Source: Chloroflexota bacterium (GTDB lineage: Bacteria > Chloroflexota > Anaerolineae > Aggregatilineales > UBA2796). Taken from it: a stretch of 64,000 nt of DNA. Below are positions 42,001 through 50,892 of this stretch, piece by piece. Within the stretch, counting starts at the first letter, position 1. Each line of letters starts with the position of its first letter. Location: NCBI GenBank assembly GCA_021325095.1, contig JAJPHV010000113.1, forward strand, positions 1 to 64,000, read 5' to 3'. Position numbers and translations under genes: made by a program. The notes beneath the pieces were generated by a model, which was not told the origin of the DNA, searched no databases, and was given only the letters and a program-made list of their open reading frames with translations.

Positions 42001-42720
42001 TCACCGCGCCGTGCCCACACCCAGATAGCTCTTGGCCGTTTCCTCGTCCGCCAGGATGTCGGCAGCCGCGCCCTGGAAGACGATCTGGCCCTCGCGCAGC
42101 ACATAGCCGTAATCGCACAACTGTAGGAGGCTACGGGCATTCTGCTCCACGACCACCAGCGTGATGCCCTGGTCGCACAGCCGCCGCAACTGCTTGAAGA
42201 TTTCCTTGACCAGCAGCGGCGAGAGCGCGGCGCTCGGCTCGTCCAGCAGCATCAGCCGGGGACGCGGCACGAAGGCAATCGAGATCGCCAGCATTTGCCG
42301 CTCGCCGCCGCTCAACTGTCCGGCCCGCTGCAACTGCCGCTCACGCAGAATCGGGAACGTCTTGAAGACCTCCGACAGCCGGTGCTCAAGGTCGCCGTGC
42401 GACAGGTGGCGGCCCGCCAGCAAGAGATTCTCGCGGATGGTCATGGCCGTAAAGACGTTCTGTGTCTGCGGCACGTAGGCCACGCCGTAAGCGCCGATCT
42501 TCTCTGTGGGCACGTTGTTCAGCGTCACGCCGTCCAGCCGGATTGTGCCGCCGAAGAGCCGGGTCAGCCCAAAAATGGACTTGATGAGCGTGCTTTTGCC
42601 GCTGCCGTTCGGCCCGAAGACGCCCACAAACTGCCCCGCCTCCACGCTCAGACTGAGATCGTGCAGGATTTGCAGTTTGCCGTACCCGGCGCTCAGGTGC
42701 TCAACAGACAGGAGGGTCAT
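42001..42720 (-). CDS. livF: Branched-chain amino acid ABC importer ATPase LivF
   Basis: A 239-residue ATPase with Walker A GPNGSGKSTLIKSI, signature LSGGERQMLAI, Walker B LMLLDEPSAAL and the LivF-type ending YGYVLREGQIVFQGAAADIL. A family A repeat lies immediately upstream of the ATG: the bases just before the start codon are the repeat's own GGGGTGAGGT arm. The repeat may therefore supply or disturb the ribosome-binding site. Confidence 0.94.
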   Translation of the reverse strand: MTLLSVEHLSAGYGKLQILHDLSLSVEAGQFVGVFGPNGSGKSTLIKSIFGLTRLFGGTIRLDGVTLNNVPTEKIGAYGVAYVPQTQNVFTAMTIRENLLLAGRHLSHGDLEHRLSEVFKTFPILRERQLQRAGQLSGGERQMLAISIAFVPRPRLMLLDEPSAALSPLLVKEIFKQLRRLCDQGITLVVVEQNARSLLQLCDYGYVLREGQIVFQGAAADILADEETAKSYLGVGTAR

Positions 42721-42823
42721 ACCTCACCCCCAACCCCTCTCCACCTGGCGAGGGGGAACCGATGGGCGCTGTGCTCCTGGATTGCACCCCTCTCTGCCTG
42801 CGGAGAGGGGTTGGGGGTGAGGT
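42721..42823. repeat. Family A palindromic repeat, copy A6, inside the liv operon
   Basis: A full copy with perfect outer arms ACCTCACCCCC ... GGGGGTGAGGT. It fills the whole livG-livF gap apart from eight bases and abuts the livF start codon. Confidence 0.92.
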
Positions 42824-42831
42824 TCCATGCA

Positions 42832-43590
42832 TTAATCTCCGAAATATATTTCCCGCACCTGCGCATTGGCGGCGATGTCCGCTGCCGTGCCCTGCGCCAC
42901 CACACGCCCGGCGTGCATCACGTACACGTCGTCCACAAAGTCAAACAGCACGTCCAGCCGGTGCTCGATGATCAAGAAAGTCAGCCCTTGTTCCCGGCGC
43001 AATGCCTCAACTAGATGGAAGATGTCGCGCGCCAGTTTAGGCGCAACGCCCGCCGTCGGCTCGTCCAGCAACAGCATCCGGGCCGAACCGTTCAGGCTGC
43101 GTCCGAGTTGCAGCAGTTTCATCTGCCCACCGGAAAGGTCGGAGGCCAGCGTCTTGTAGTGCCTGCGCAGCATCACCCGATCCAGGAGCGCGCCCGCCGC
43201 CGAGGCAATGTCCCGTTCCTGCTTGCGCCAGATGCGATGCAGCGGAGCCAGCCCCGGATTCTCGCCAAGCTGATCTTTGACCGGGAGCAGCACGTTGTCC
43301 AGCACGGTCATGCGTGTGAACAGGGCCGGGTCCTGGTAACTGCGCACCAGCCCCAGTTGGAAGATTTGATCGGGCGAACGGTGCGTGATGTCGTGGCCGT
43401 CGAACTCGATCCGCCCCGATTCGGCGCGCTGGCTGCCCGATAACAGCGCAAACAGGGTCGATTTACCGCTGCCGTTTGGCCCGATCAGCCCGACGATCTG
43501 GCCCGCCGGCACAATCAGCGAGACGTTATCGACGGCCTGCAAACGTTCAAAACGCTTGCTGACATTGTGGACGCGCAGCAGGTCGGTCAT
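42832..43590 (-). CDS. livG: Branched-chain amino acid ABC importer ATPase LivG
   Basis: About 252 residues from ATG 43590, which overlaps the upstream permease stop (ATGA). Walker A is GPNGSGKSTLFALL, signature LSGGQMKLLQL, Walker B MLLLDEPTAGVAP, followed by TFLIIEHRLDVLF and the LivG ending AQVREIYFGD. Partner of LivF. Confidence 0.94.
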   Translation of the reverse strand: MTDLLRVHNVSKRFERLQAVDNVSLIVPAGQIVGLIGPNGSGKSTLFALLSGSQRAESGRIEFDGHDITHRSPDQIFQLGLVRSYQDPALFTRMTVLDNVLLPVKDQLGENPGLAPLHRIWRKQERDIASAAGALLDRVMLRRHYKTLASDLSGGQMKLLQLGRSLNGSARMLLLDEPTAGVAPKLARDIFHLVEALRREQGLTFLIIEHRLDVLFDFVDDVYVMHAGRVVAQGTAADIAANAQVREIYFGD

Positions 43591-44633
43591 GGCTGTACGC
43601 TCAGTTCGTCGTGGGCGACGGTGGTTTCGGCGTGTTCGGGCAATAACCCCTGCCGCCGGAAGCGCAGCACCCACAGCAGGATCAGGGCAAAAAGAATGTA
43701 GCGCACGTAGTTGAATTCAAACTGGCTGCCCTGCGCATTGGCCCAGATGGATAGGATGGCTGTGGCCCGGTTCAGGACGGTGACGATCAACGCACCGAGC
43801 AGCGCGCCGCGATGGTTGCCCACCCCGCCCAGCACAACCATCACCCAGATGTCGAGCGTGAAGCCGACGGCGTAATCATTCGTGCTCACGAAGCCTAGAT
43901 TGACGGCGAACAGCACCCCGCCAATGGCCGCCAGCGCCGACCCAATCAACATGACCTGTGCCCGCAAGCGTGGGACGTGCTTGCCCAGCGCCAGCGTCAC
44001 CGGCTCATTTTCGCGCATGGCCTTTAGCAGTCGGCCAAAGGGTGAGCGCACCAGCCGTTCGCAGTAGACGTAAGCGAGCACGGCAATCGCCAGCACCAGC
44101 GCCATAAAACAGGCGGCGGATAGGGTCGGGTTGTCAAGCGCGCTGAAGGGCTGCGTCACGCCCGATAATCCGTTGATGCCGCAGATCAACGGTGTGTAAC
44201 CGCGTACCAGCGTGCGGATCACTTCGCTGCCGACGAGCAGCACCAATCCGAGGTACCACTCTTCCTTGACGCGCAGCGCCGTGTACGAGACGAGTGAACC
44301 GACCAACCCGCCGACGATGGCAGCGATCAGCAGAGTCAGGCCCAGGTTGAGGAAGGCGATTCCCGGCTGGTCGTGGATGGCCCTGACGCGCAGATCGAGC
44401 GCCTGGGCCAGCGTCTCGCCGCACGGATCGAGGTACGCCTTGCCAACAAGCAGCGGCAGCAGGCGCGTATAGGTGATACCCGCCGTGTACGCGCCGATGG
44501 ACACAAACAGCGCCTTGCCAAAGTTGGGAATGCCCGCCAGCCCGTATTCCAGGTTCAGACTCAGGGCCATGATCGCGGAAATGCCGAAGAAGGTCAGCAA
44601 GGCTATGGCTGTCGCCAGCAGGTCGATGTTCAT
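43587..44633 (-). CDS. livM: Branched-chain amino acid ABC importer permease LivM
   Basis: About 348 residues from ATG 44633, which overlaps the livH stop by four bases; earlier start codons give out-of-family sequence. It has multiple membrane helices, LNLEYGLAGIPNFGKALFVS near residue 27, and the permease block GRLLKAMRENEPVTLALGKH. It pairs with LivH. The cytoplasmic C-terminus ends TVAHDELSVQP. Confidence 0.92.
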   Translation of the reverse strand: MNIDLLATAIALLTFFGISAIMALSLNLEYGLAGIPNFGKALFVSIGAYTAGITYTRLLPLLVGKAYLDPCGETLAQALDLRVRAIHDQPGIAFLNLGLTLLIAAIVGGLVGSLVSYTALRVKEEWYLGLVLLVGSEVIRTLVRGYTPLICGINGLSGVTQPFSALDNPTLSAACFMALVLAIAVLAYVYCERLVRSPFGRLLKAMRENEPVTLALGKHVPRLRAQVMLIGSALAAIGGVLFAVNLGFVSTNDYAVGFTLDIWVMVVLGGVGNHRGALLGALIVTVLNRATAILSIWANAQGSQFEFNYVRYILFALILLWVLRFRRQGLLPEHAETTVAHDELSVQP

Positions 44634-45568
44634 CCGGTTGGCCCTCGCCAGCGACGCAGCCCATTCAGCGAGTCGGCCAGCCCGGTCAGGCCCTGCGGGC
44701 GCGCCAGCAGCACGACGATGATGATGACGAATGGCACGGCGGGCTTGAAGCTGAAATCGACCCTGAACTGAAAGTTGAGCCACTGCATCAACAGGTTTTC
44801 GGAGAAACTGACGACGTAAGCGCCCAGGATCGTCCCGGCGAAGCTGGTCATGCCGCCCAGAATGGTCGCTGCGAACACCGAGAGCAGCGTCAGCCAGCCC
44901 ATCAACGGGTTGACGGTGGTGTAGATGCCCCACAGCGCGCCGCCCACCCCCGCCAGCCCGCCCACCAGAAGCCAGGTCAGGTCGTGAACGCGGTCAACCG
45001 GAATGCCGATCACTTTCGCCAGCGTCGGGTTGTTTGCCAGGGCGCGCATCTGGCGGCCCAGGTCGGTGCGGTTGAGCACCACGCTCAGGGCCAGCATGAG
45101 CAGGAGCGCCGTCGGGACACCCCACGCAAAGACGCTGGTCAGGATCAGGTCGGGGGTGCGGATTAAAACCTGCTGCGGCACTTTGACAGGCTTGTCGAAA
45201 AAGTCGAAGCGATCCACGAGCAGGAAGATCAGATAGCGCAGGATGAGGCCCACCGCAAAAGAGGCCAGGATCATGGCATAGGTGGACAGATTCAGCCGGG
45301 CCAGCGGGCGGTACACGGCCCGGTGCGTGATCAGCGCCACCAGCCCCGCGCCTATGAAGGCCAGACACAGGATCACTGGCACGCTGGTCGAGACGCCCAT
45401 CGATACGATCAGCGCCACATAGCCGCCGACAGTGATCAGTTCGGCGTGGGCGAAGTTGGGCAGGCGCACGACAGCCATCGTCAGCGTCAGGCCGAGCGCC
45501 ATCAGTGCGTACAGGCTACCTGCTTGCAGGGAGCGAACCAGCGAATCGAGGATGAGCGAAGTCGGCAC
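44630..45568 (-). CDS. livH: Branched-chain amino acid ABC importer permease LivH
   Basis: A 312-residue permease with family features ALMALGLTLTMAVVRLPNFAHA near the N-terminus and RALANNPTLAKVIGIPVDRV. It is the first gene of the liv operon (livH-livM-livG-livF-LLM oxidoreductase), with overlapping livH/livM and livM/livG junctions. The promoter is not clearly seen in the gap that follows to the right. Confidence 0.93.
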   Translation of the reverse strand: MPTSLILDSLVRSLQAGSLYALMALGLTLTMAVVRLPNFAHAELITVGGYVALIVSMGVSTSVPVILCLAFIGAGLVALITHRAVYRPLARLNLSTYAMILASFAVGLILRYLIFLLVDRFDFFDKPVKVPQQVLIRTPDLILTSVFAWGVPTALLLMLALSVVLNRTDLGRQMRALANNPTLAKVIGIPVDRVHDLTWLLVGGLAGVGGALWGIYTTVNPLMGWLTLLSVFAATILGGMTSFAGTILGAYVVSFSENLLMQWLNFQFRVDFSFKPAVPFVIIIVVLLARPQGLTGLADSLNGLRRWRGPTG

Positions 45569-45710
45569 GGGTGGTCTTCCTGCACCGGAAATACGGCTTT
45601 TGTATGTTGGGTTGACGGGTAGTGGCCGCTCAGTTTAACCGAAACAGGGGGGACGGGCAAACAAAATCACCTGCAATCGGCTTTCACCCAGCCATCATCT
45701 TTGCCGCGAC

Positions 45711-45738
45711 TTGGCAGCGCCGAGCCGCATGTTATAAT
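45711..45738 (+). promoter_or_regulatory. Promoter of the secreted Ca-loop protein gene
   Basis: TTGGCA (45711-45716), a 16-base spacer and a perfect TATAAT (45733-45738) give a good sigma-70-like promoter 47 bases before the TTG start at 45785. Confidence 0.65.
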
Positions 45739-45784
45739 CCGCCCGCCGTTGTATCTTGCCGAGCCGTCACGACGAGGGACAAGT

Positions 45785-46327
45785 TTGAGGGTTCGAGCCG
45801 CTGCCATTTGCATCATCCTGAGCGCCGCACTGATCGGCACGCCGATGGCGGCTTCAGCACAAACGCCTGCCAATACAGGTTCGGTATGTGTGTTAGCTTT
45901 CAACGATGTGAACAAGAACGGTGGGCGCGATCCAGGCGAAGGGGCGCTGCCGGACGTTGGCGTGAGTCTGATGGTCGGCCAGAATGTGATTATTGCCAAT
46001 TATGTCACGGATGGCTCCGAGCCGCACTGCTTCCCCAACCTGGCCCCGCAGCAGTACACGGTCAGCTTCAGCAGCCCGCTGTACGAACCAACGACCCTGA
46101 CTGAATTTACCTTCGTCCTCGCGCCGGGTGAGCCTGCCAGCCGCGAGTTTGGCGCGATTGCCAAAACCGCCACAGGAGAGGCGACCCCGGAAGCCACCGG
46201 CCTCAACATTCCAATGACCACACCGGTGCGAATCGGGCTGTCGGCATTGGTAGCCGTGCTGGCGATGGCTTTCGTCGCGGCCATTGGCATGATCATTTAC
46301 AGCCTGTTTGTGCACAGGCGGCGCTAG
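45785..46327 (+). CDS. Secreted protein with SdrD-B-like calcium domain and C-terminal anchor
   Basis: About 180 residues from a TTG at 45785 with GAGGGA upstream; the ATG at 45701 lies upstream of the promoter and is unlikely. It has a signal peptide (RVRAAAICIILSAAL ... AASAQ) and a B-type domain starting SVCVLAFNDVNKNGGRDPGE with a DxNxNGxxDxxE calcium loop. The tail is NIPMTTP, a hydrophobic segment and VHRRR. The tail layout resembles a sortase sorting signal with a degenerate pentapeptide (IPMTT), or simply a C-terminal membrane anchor. Confidence 0.72.
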   Translation: MRVRAAAICIILSAALIGTPMAASAQTPANTGSVCVLAFNDVNKNGGRDPGEGALPDVGVSLMVGQNVIIANYVTDGSEPHCFPNLAPQQYTVSFSSPLYEPTTLTEFTFVLAPGEPASREFGAIAKTATGEATPEATGLNIPMTTPVRIGLSALVAVLAMAFVAAIGMIIYSLFVHRRR

Positions 46328-46352
46328 GGACTGTGATGAACAAAAGGAAAAC

Positions 46353-47192
46353 ATGAGCGGCAGACTGAGCTACCACGAAGGCAACGTGCAGGCCAACGGC
46401 ATCACCATACATTACTACCGCACCGGCGGGGACAAGCCGCCGCTGGTCCTGGCACACGGCTTCACCGACAACGGCCTGTGCTGGACGCGGGTTGCCGGCG
46501 CGCTGGCTGAGGACTACGACCTCGTGATGGTGGATGCACGCGGACACGGGAAATCCGCCCGCGCCGAGGTCCCCTTCAGCAGCGATGACCAAGCCAACGA
46601 CCTGGCCGAGGTGATTCGGGCGCTTGGCCTGGAACGCCCCGCCGTGTTGGGACATTCGATGGGCGCAGCGACGACGGCCCTGCTGGCGGCGCGTTACCCC
46701 GATCTGCCGCGCTGCATCCTGCTGGAAGACCCACCCTGGTTCCTGGGTGTGCCGCCCGGTGCGGACGACCCGGTGGAGAATCCCTGGTTCACCTGGCTGC
46801 GAACCGTCCACACGCTGTCCCACGCTGAACTGGTCACTGGCTGCAAAACCGATAATCCGGGTTGGGATGACATCGAGTGCACTCACTGGGCGGAGTCCAA
46901 GCAGCAGTTTGACGTGCGGGTGCTGGATTATATCCCTGGCCCGTTTGCGTTCCATTGGAGCGATATGATTCCTCGGATTGCCTGTCCGATTTTGCTCATC
47001 ACCGGCGACTCGGAGAAGCGCGGTGCACTGGTTTCGGCGGAAACCGCTGAGAGCATCCTCAAACTGGCGCGGCATGGACAGGTGGCACATATCCCTGAGG
47101 CCGGGCACAGCATCCACCGCGACCAGTTCGAGCCGTATCTCACGGCGGTGAAGGCGTTTCTGCACGAGCAAATGAAACAAGCGGCGGGCTGA
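46353..47192 (+). CDS. Alpha/beta hydrolase
   Basis: About 279 residues from ATG 46353 with AAAAGGA upstream; an earlier ATG lacks an RBS and reads back into the previous gene. The fold shows oxyanion block VLAHGFTDNGLCW, nucleophile elbow LGHSMGA, the loop DARGHGKS and the final His in IPEAGHSIHRDQF. It is 26 bases from the previous gene and probably co-transcribed. The substrate is unknown (an ester or C-C bond hydrolase). Confidence 0.9.
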   Translation: MSGRLSYHEGNVQANGITIHYYRTGGDKPPLVLAHGFTDNGLCWTRVAGALAEDYDLVMVDARGHGKSARAEVPFSSDDQANDLAEVIRALGLERPAVLGHSMGAATTALLAARYPDLPRCILLEDPPWFLGVPPGADDPVENPWFTWLRTVHTLSHAELVTGCKTDNPGWDDIECTHWAESKQQFDVRVLDYIPGPFAFHWSDMIPRIACPILLITGDSEKRGALVSAETAESILKLARHGQVAHIPEAGHSIHRDQFEPYLTAVKAFLHEQMKQAAG

Positions 47193-47212
47193 GTTGATTC
47201 AGCCCGGTGCTT
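47193..47212. repeat. Family C 20-bp repeat, copy C2
   Basis: Identical to 40774-40793. Here it fills most of the 34-base gap between convergent genes, so it may contribute to transcription end formation. Confidence 0.75.
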
Positions 47213-47226
47213 CAGCGCCGTGCACT

Positions 47227-49422
47227 TCACGCCAGGTAAATCTCACCCGTCGCACCGTTCCTGCTCAACGACCAGCCCCGGTCAAGGCGTACCCAGACCA
47301 TCGCCCCGGCGATAGAGCGTTCCAGCACGGTGATTTTTTCGCCCGGCTGCAAGAAGCCGACGATGGATGCATCGGTGCGCGGCGCGGAACGGATGCGCAG
47401 CGGGGCGGTGGTTTGCGTCACGAGCGTCTCCGGTCCGGGCGCGGCGGGAACCAATCCTGCTGTCCAGGGTACGGCCACGCCCTGGATAGCGCTGAATTCC
47501 GCTGCACCAATCGCGCCGAGCCGCCAGAATGAGACGGCGGGCGCGCTGTACGTCTCAAAAGCCAGCCGCGCCGCCTGCCGGATTTGATCGGGCGGGACGG
47601 GCCTGCCGCCTGTCGGTTCGGCTTGCAGCATCGGGATGACAGGCCTGGCGTAGGGCCGGAGCGCTGAGAAGGTCGCCGCCAGGAACTGCGCGGCGTTTTG
47701 CTGGCCGTTGCTGAACTGCCCGTGGAAAACTTTGGGATGCCAGCTATTGATGAAAGGGAACCATTCCGGCAGGTTCACGGCATTGAAGGTCTCCGGTCTG
47801 CCGTCAAAGCTGGCGCCGATATGCAGTGTGCCGGGCAGCACGCGCCGCAGCCCGATCATAAAGTTGCGGATGTCGGCGCTGTTTTTCAGGGCCAGCCGTG
47901 CCGGGTCAAGTTCCAGGATGAGCGACATGACGCCAGGGGCCTGCGCAGCCTGCGCGATCAGATTGATCTCGGCGGCAGGATCACGGCCCCAGACCTCGTG
48001 CCAGGCGTGAAGATCGATGCGGTAGCGGGCCAGTTCGCTGGCCCATCGCGCCAGATCGTTGGGGCCGTTGATAGTCATCCCCATCTTATTGTCGCTCTGG
48101 CCCTGCCAGGCCGTGCCGCTGCTGCTCCGAATCAGCAGCGCTTTCGCATTCGCCGCCGACGTGTTGATCCGCTGCGCCAGTTCGCCAATGCTGTTCTCCG
48201 CGACAAGTTGCGCGGCGACGTGCGCCAGCATGATCTTGCCATCGTAGGGCGTAGGTGCAGGCCGGGCATAGACCGGCTGATCGGCGTGCAGACTGCGGAA
48301 AAACGTATCGAAGATCGCGCCTTTGGGGTTCTGTGCATCGGTCACGATCCCCGCGCCATCCATCGAGTCCGCCCAGGCGAACCAGATCAACACGGGGACG
48401 ATGTGAAAGTAGGTGCTCTGGATCAGGGCGAAGGTCTTGTTCATGTAGTTGGCGATGCCCGGCCAGTAGGAGCGGTTTGTTACGTCCACCCTGGGCACGC
48501 CGATCTCGGTGATCCAGAGCGGAATACGTGGAAACGCGCCGGACATCTGGGTGATCAGGCCACCGAGTTGGCCGCGCGACCAGTTGGGAAAGGGCGAGGC
48601 GTCGGGCGGCGTCAGCCCATAAGGGTGGACGCTGATCCCATCGACGGGCAGTGTGCCCCCCGCGCGCTGCTGCACCTTCAGCATATAGTTCAGAGAATCG
48701 CCCGAAACCAGGCCGCCCGTGATCACTTTGGCTGCCGGGTCTGCCAGCTTGATGGCCTGCGCGGAGGCCACCAGCATCGTGGCATAGTTCTGCGGCGGGA
48801 CGTAGATCGAGGTGGGTACGGACTGCGCCTCTGGCGGCTGATCCTGCTCATTCCAGATTTCGTAGGCGTCAACAATGCCCTTATAGTGACGTGCAATGGC
48901 GCTCGCCATCTCGGCGTAGCCCCGGATGTACGTATCCCAATCGCCGGTGCGCCAGGGTGCGTTGCCCAGATATGTATCGTGCAGAAGAATTAATAAAATT
49001 TTCGTCCCGGATTGCGCGTGCGCGTGTATAATGGGGTCATAGAACGCGAACGCCTGATCCAGCGTATGACCTTTGCTGCTGACGTGGAAGACAAAACGCA
49101 CCCAACCCAGGCCCGCCAGTTTGGCTGCCATCGGATTGCCCGCGGGGTTGTAAGGATCAATGTTGATGCCCCATAAGCGTTCTTTGGGCCGCAGCGCCGC
49201 GTCGAGCAAGTACACCAATCGCCCGTCAATCGAGCGTTCGGCTGACCAGCCACGTGCGTGTGGCAACCAGACCAGTCCCGCCGCTTCGACCCGGTTGTCG
49301 TCATTCGCGCTGATGATTTCGTTGAGTTTGAGTTGCTGACCCGTCTTGAACTGATCGCCGGTTTGGGGCTGGCTGCGGATGGTCAGCGCGCCCACCACGC
49401 AGCGGTATTGTTTGACAGGCAT
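47227..49422 (-). CDS. Clan-A glycoside hydrolase-like protein with SH3b domains at both ends
   Basis: About 731 residues from ATG 49422 with AGGA upstream. An SH3b-like region (residues 1-60, GALTIRSQPQTGDQF) precedes a TIM barrel. The acid/base Glu is seen in AYEIWNEQDQPPE and the nucleophile Glu in PLWITEIGVP, the clan GH-A arrangement seen in GH39 and GH5. A second alpha/beta barrel-like segment follows (residues 430-650) and a C-terminal SH3b repeat (PLRIRSAPRTDASIVGFLQP). No signal peptide is apparent, which is odd for an SH3b glycosidase. It is divergent from the FHA protein. Confidence 0.75.
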   Translation of the reverse strand: MPVKQYRCVVGALTIRSQPQTGDQFKTGQQLKLNEIISANDDNRVEAAGLVWLPHARGWSAERSIDGRLVYLLDAALRPKERLWGINIDPYNPAGNPMAAKLAGLGWVRFVFHVSSKGHTLDQAFAFYDPIIHAHAQSGTKILLILLHDTYLGNAPWRTGDWDTYIRGYAEMASAIARHYKGIVDAYEIWNEQDQPPEAQSVPTSIYVPPQNYATMLVASAQAIKLADPAAKVITGGLVSGDSLNYMLKVQQRAGGTLPVDGISVHPYGLTPPDASPFPNWSRGQLGGLITQMSGAFPRIPLWITEIGVPRVDVTNRSYWPGIANYMNKTFALIQSTYFHIVPVLIWFAWADSMDGAGIVTDAQNPKGAIFDTFFRSLHADQPVYARPAPTPYDGKIMLAHVAAQLVAENSIGELAQRINTSAANAKALLIRSSSGTAWQGQSDNKMGMTINGPNDLARWASELARYRIDLHAWHEVWGRDPAAEINLIAQAAQAPGVMSLILELDPARLALKNSADIRNFMIGLRRVLPGTLHIGASFDGRPETFNAVNLPEWFPFINSWHPKVFHGQFSNGQQNAAQFLAATFSALRPYARPVIPMLQAEPTGGRPVPPDQIRQAARLAFETYSAPAVSFWRLGAIGAAEFSAIQGVAVPWTAGLVPAAPGPETLVTQTTAPLRIRSAPRTDASIVGFLQPGEKITVLERSIAGAMVWVRLDRGWSLSRNGATGEIYLA

Positions 49423-49656
49423 GGATTCCTGGCCGCCTTTCGAGCACTGTCCGCGCAAACGATGAGTTTATTCCGTGCGTGCATAATCTGCCAGGGTTGT
49501 CGTGAGGTAATCACACCGTTTTGAGATAGCCCGTGCGTATGCTGGCTGTCTTGTAAGACAATACAATAGTACAATAAGTAGGAATGGCAAGCTCCAGACA
49601 CTTGCTTGAATGGACATTGCGGCGTGCTTGTAGCCCAGAATAAGAGCGAGGCCACC

Positions 49657-50877
49657 ATGGCGAACCTGCCCACAAATGATTGGACCGTCGAGTTTAACTT
49701 CGCGCATTCATCCGAAAGCGTCCGTATCTACATAAAAAATGAACTGCTCCTGGGGCGTATCGAACCCACGCAAGCCATTTTCGGCGGACTGGATTTGACG
49801 CCTTACCAGGGAGCTGAACTGGGCGTCTCACGGCGGCACGCCGTGATCCAGTGGCAGGGCAGCCATCTGGTGATTTCCGACCTGGGCAGCGACAACGGCA
49901 CGGTAGTGAACGGCACACGCTTGCAGCCCAACACGCCGCACCGCATTTCGGATGGGGACACAATTTACCTCGGTCATCTCAAGTTGACCCTCCATATGAA
50001 CACCGACTACGGCTTGAGCACTATCAAGGGCAAGCGGGTTGAACTGAACTTGCTCACGCCGCCCGCCAAGGGCAAGGGACAGCGCATTCTCATCGTCGAG
50101 GACGACGTTCAGATCAGCAAGTTGTACCAGACCGTCATCGAAAATGAGGGCTACACGGTTCAGGTCTGCCGCGATGTGGTGAGCGCCATCCGCATTCTGA
50201 ACCACAATACACCGGCCCTGATCCTGCTGGACATCCGGCTGCCGGGCGTACATGGCCTGGAACTGTGCCGGTACGTGCGGCGCGATACGGAATGCCCGAC
50301 TATCCCGATTGTCATCGCCAGCGCGCTCACCGACGACGAATCCGTCCAGCAGGCGATGAGCGCAGGAGCCGATCTGTACCTGGCAAAACCGCTCAACATC
50401 AAGGAGCTGGTGCGCGTCACCGCCGCGCTCATCCAGAAGCACGAACAGGACAACCCGGCCCTGCACACCAAGAAACTGGCAGGCACGGCCTCTCTGGACT
50501 TTGTGGCAGCCGCCTCCCGCAACGATACGATCATTATCTTTGTGGACGGGCAGCGCGAACCCATCGGAACGGTGGTTGAGAAAGAGATTACACTTGGGCG
50601 TGGCAACCCCGGCGCCGCGCCGCGCTCCTACCTCGACCTGGGGGCCTACGGCGCCTTCGATAAAGGGGTGTCCCGCAACCATGCCCGGATCAGACGCCAG
50701 GCCAAGTCGTTCATCATCGAAGACCTGGACAGCGCCAACGGCACGTTTGTCAACGGTCACTCGCTGGCGAATCAGGAAGCGTGTCCGCTGAAAAACGGAG
50801 ACGAGGTACGCCTGGGCGATCTGCGGATGCACATCTACCTGCTGGCCGAGACCGAACCCGTGCTGCCCGCGCACTGA
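49657..50877 (+). CDS. FHA - response-regulator receiver - FHA signalling protein
   Basis: About 406 residues from ATG 49657 with GAGCGAGG upstream. The first FHA domain spans about 20-125 (LGVSRRHAVIQ, DLGSDNGTVVNGTRL). A receiver domain spans about 140-260 (RILIVEDDVQISKLYQ, phospho-acceptor Asp in LILLDIRLPG, Lys in LYLAKPL). A second FHA domain spans about 290-400 (GVSRNHARIRR, DLDSANGTFVNGH). FHA domains bind phosphothreonine, so the protein joins Ser/Thr kinase and two-component signals. No kinase is encoded next to it. Confidence 0.9.
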   Translation: MANLPTNDWTVEFNFAHSSESVRIYIKNELLLGRIEPTQAIFGGLDLTPYQGAELGVSRRHAVIQWQGSHLVISDLGSDNGTVVNGTRLQPNTPHRISDGDTIYLGHLKLTLHMNTDYGLSTIKGKRVELNLLTPPAKGKGQRILIVEDDVQISKLYQTVIENEGYTVQVCRDVVSAIRILNHNTPALILLDIRLPGVHGLELCRYVRRDTECPTIPIVIASALTDDESVQQAMSAGADLYLAKPLNIKELVRVTAALIQKHEQDNPALHTKKLAGTASLDFVAAASRNDTIIIFVDGQREPIGTVVEKEITLGRGNPGAAPRSYLDLGAYGAFDKGVSRNHARIRRQAKSFIIEDLDSANGTFVNGHSLANQEACPLKNGDEVRLGDLRMHIYLLAETEPVLPAH

Positions 50878-50892
50878 CGTACATTCCAACCT

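Noticed and set aside
42717-42905. Small frames reading LTPNPSPQ-like peptides over the family A repeats
   Set aside because: These peptides come from translating the repeat itself, recur at several copies in different frames, and have no start or RBS context.
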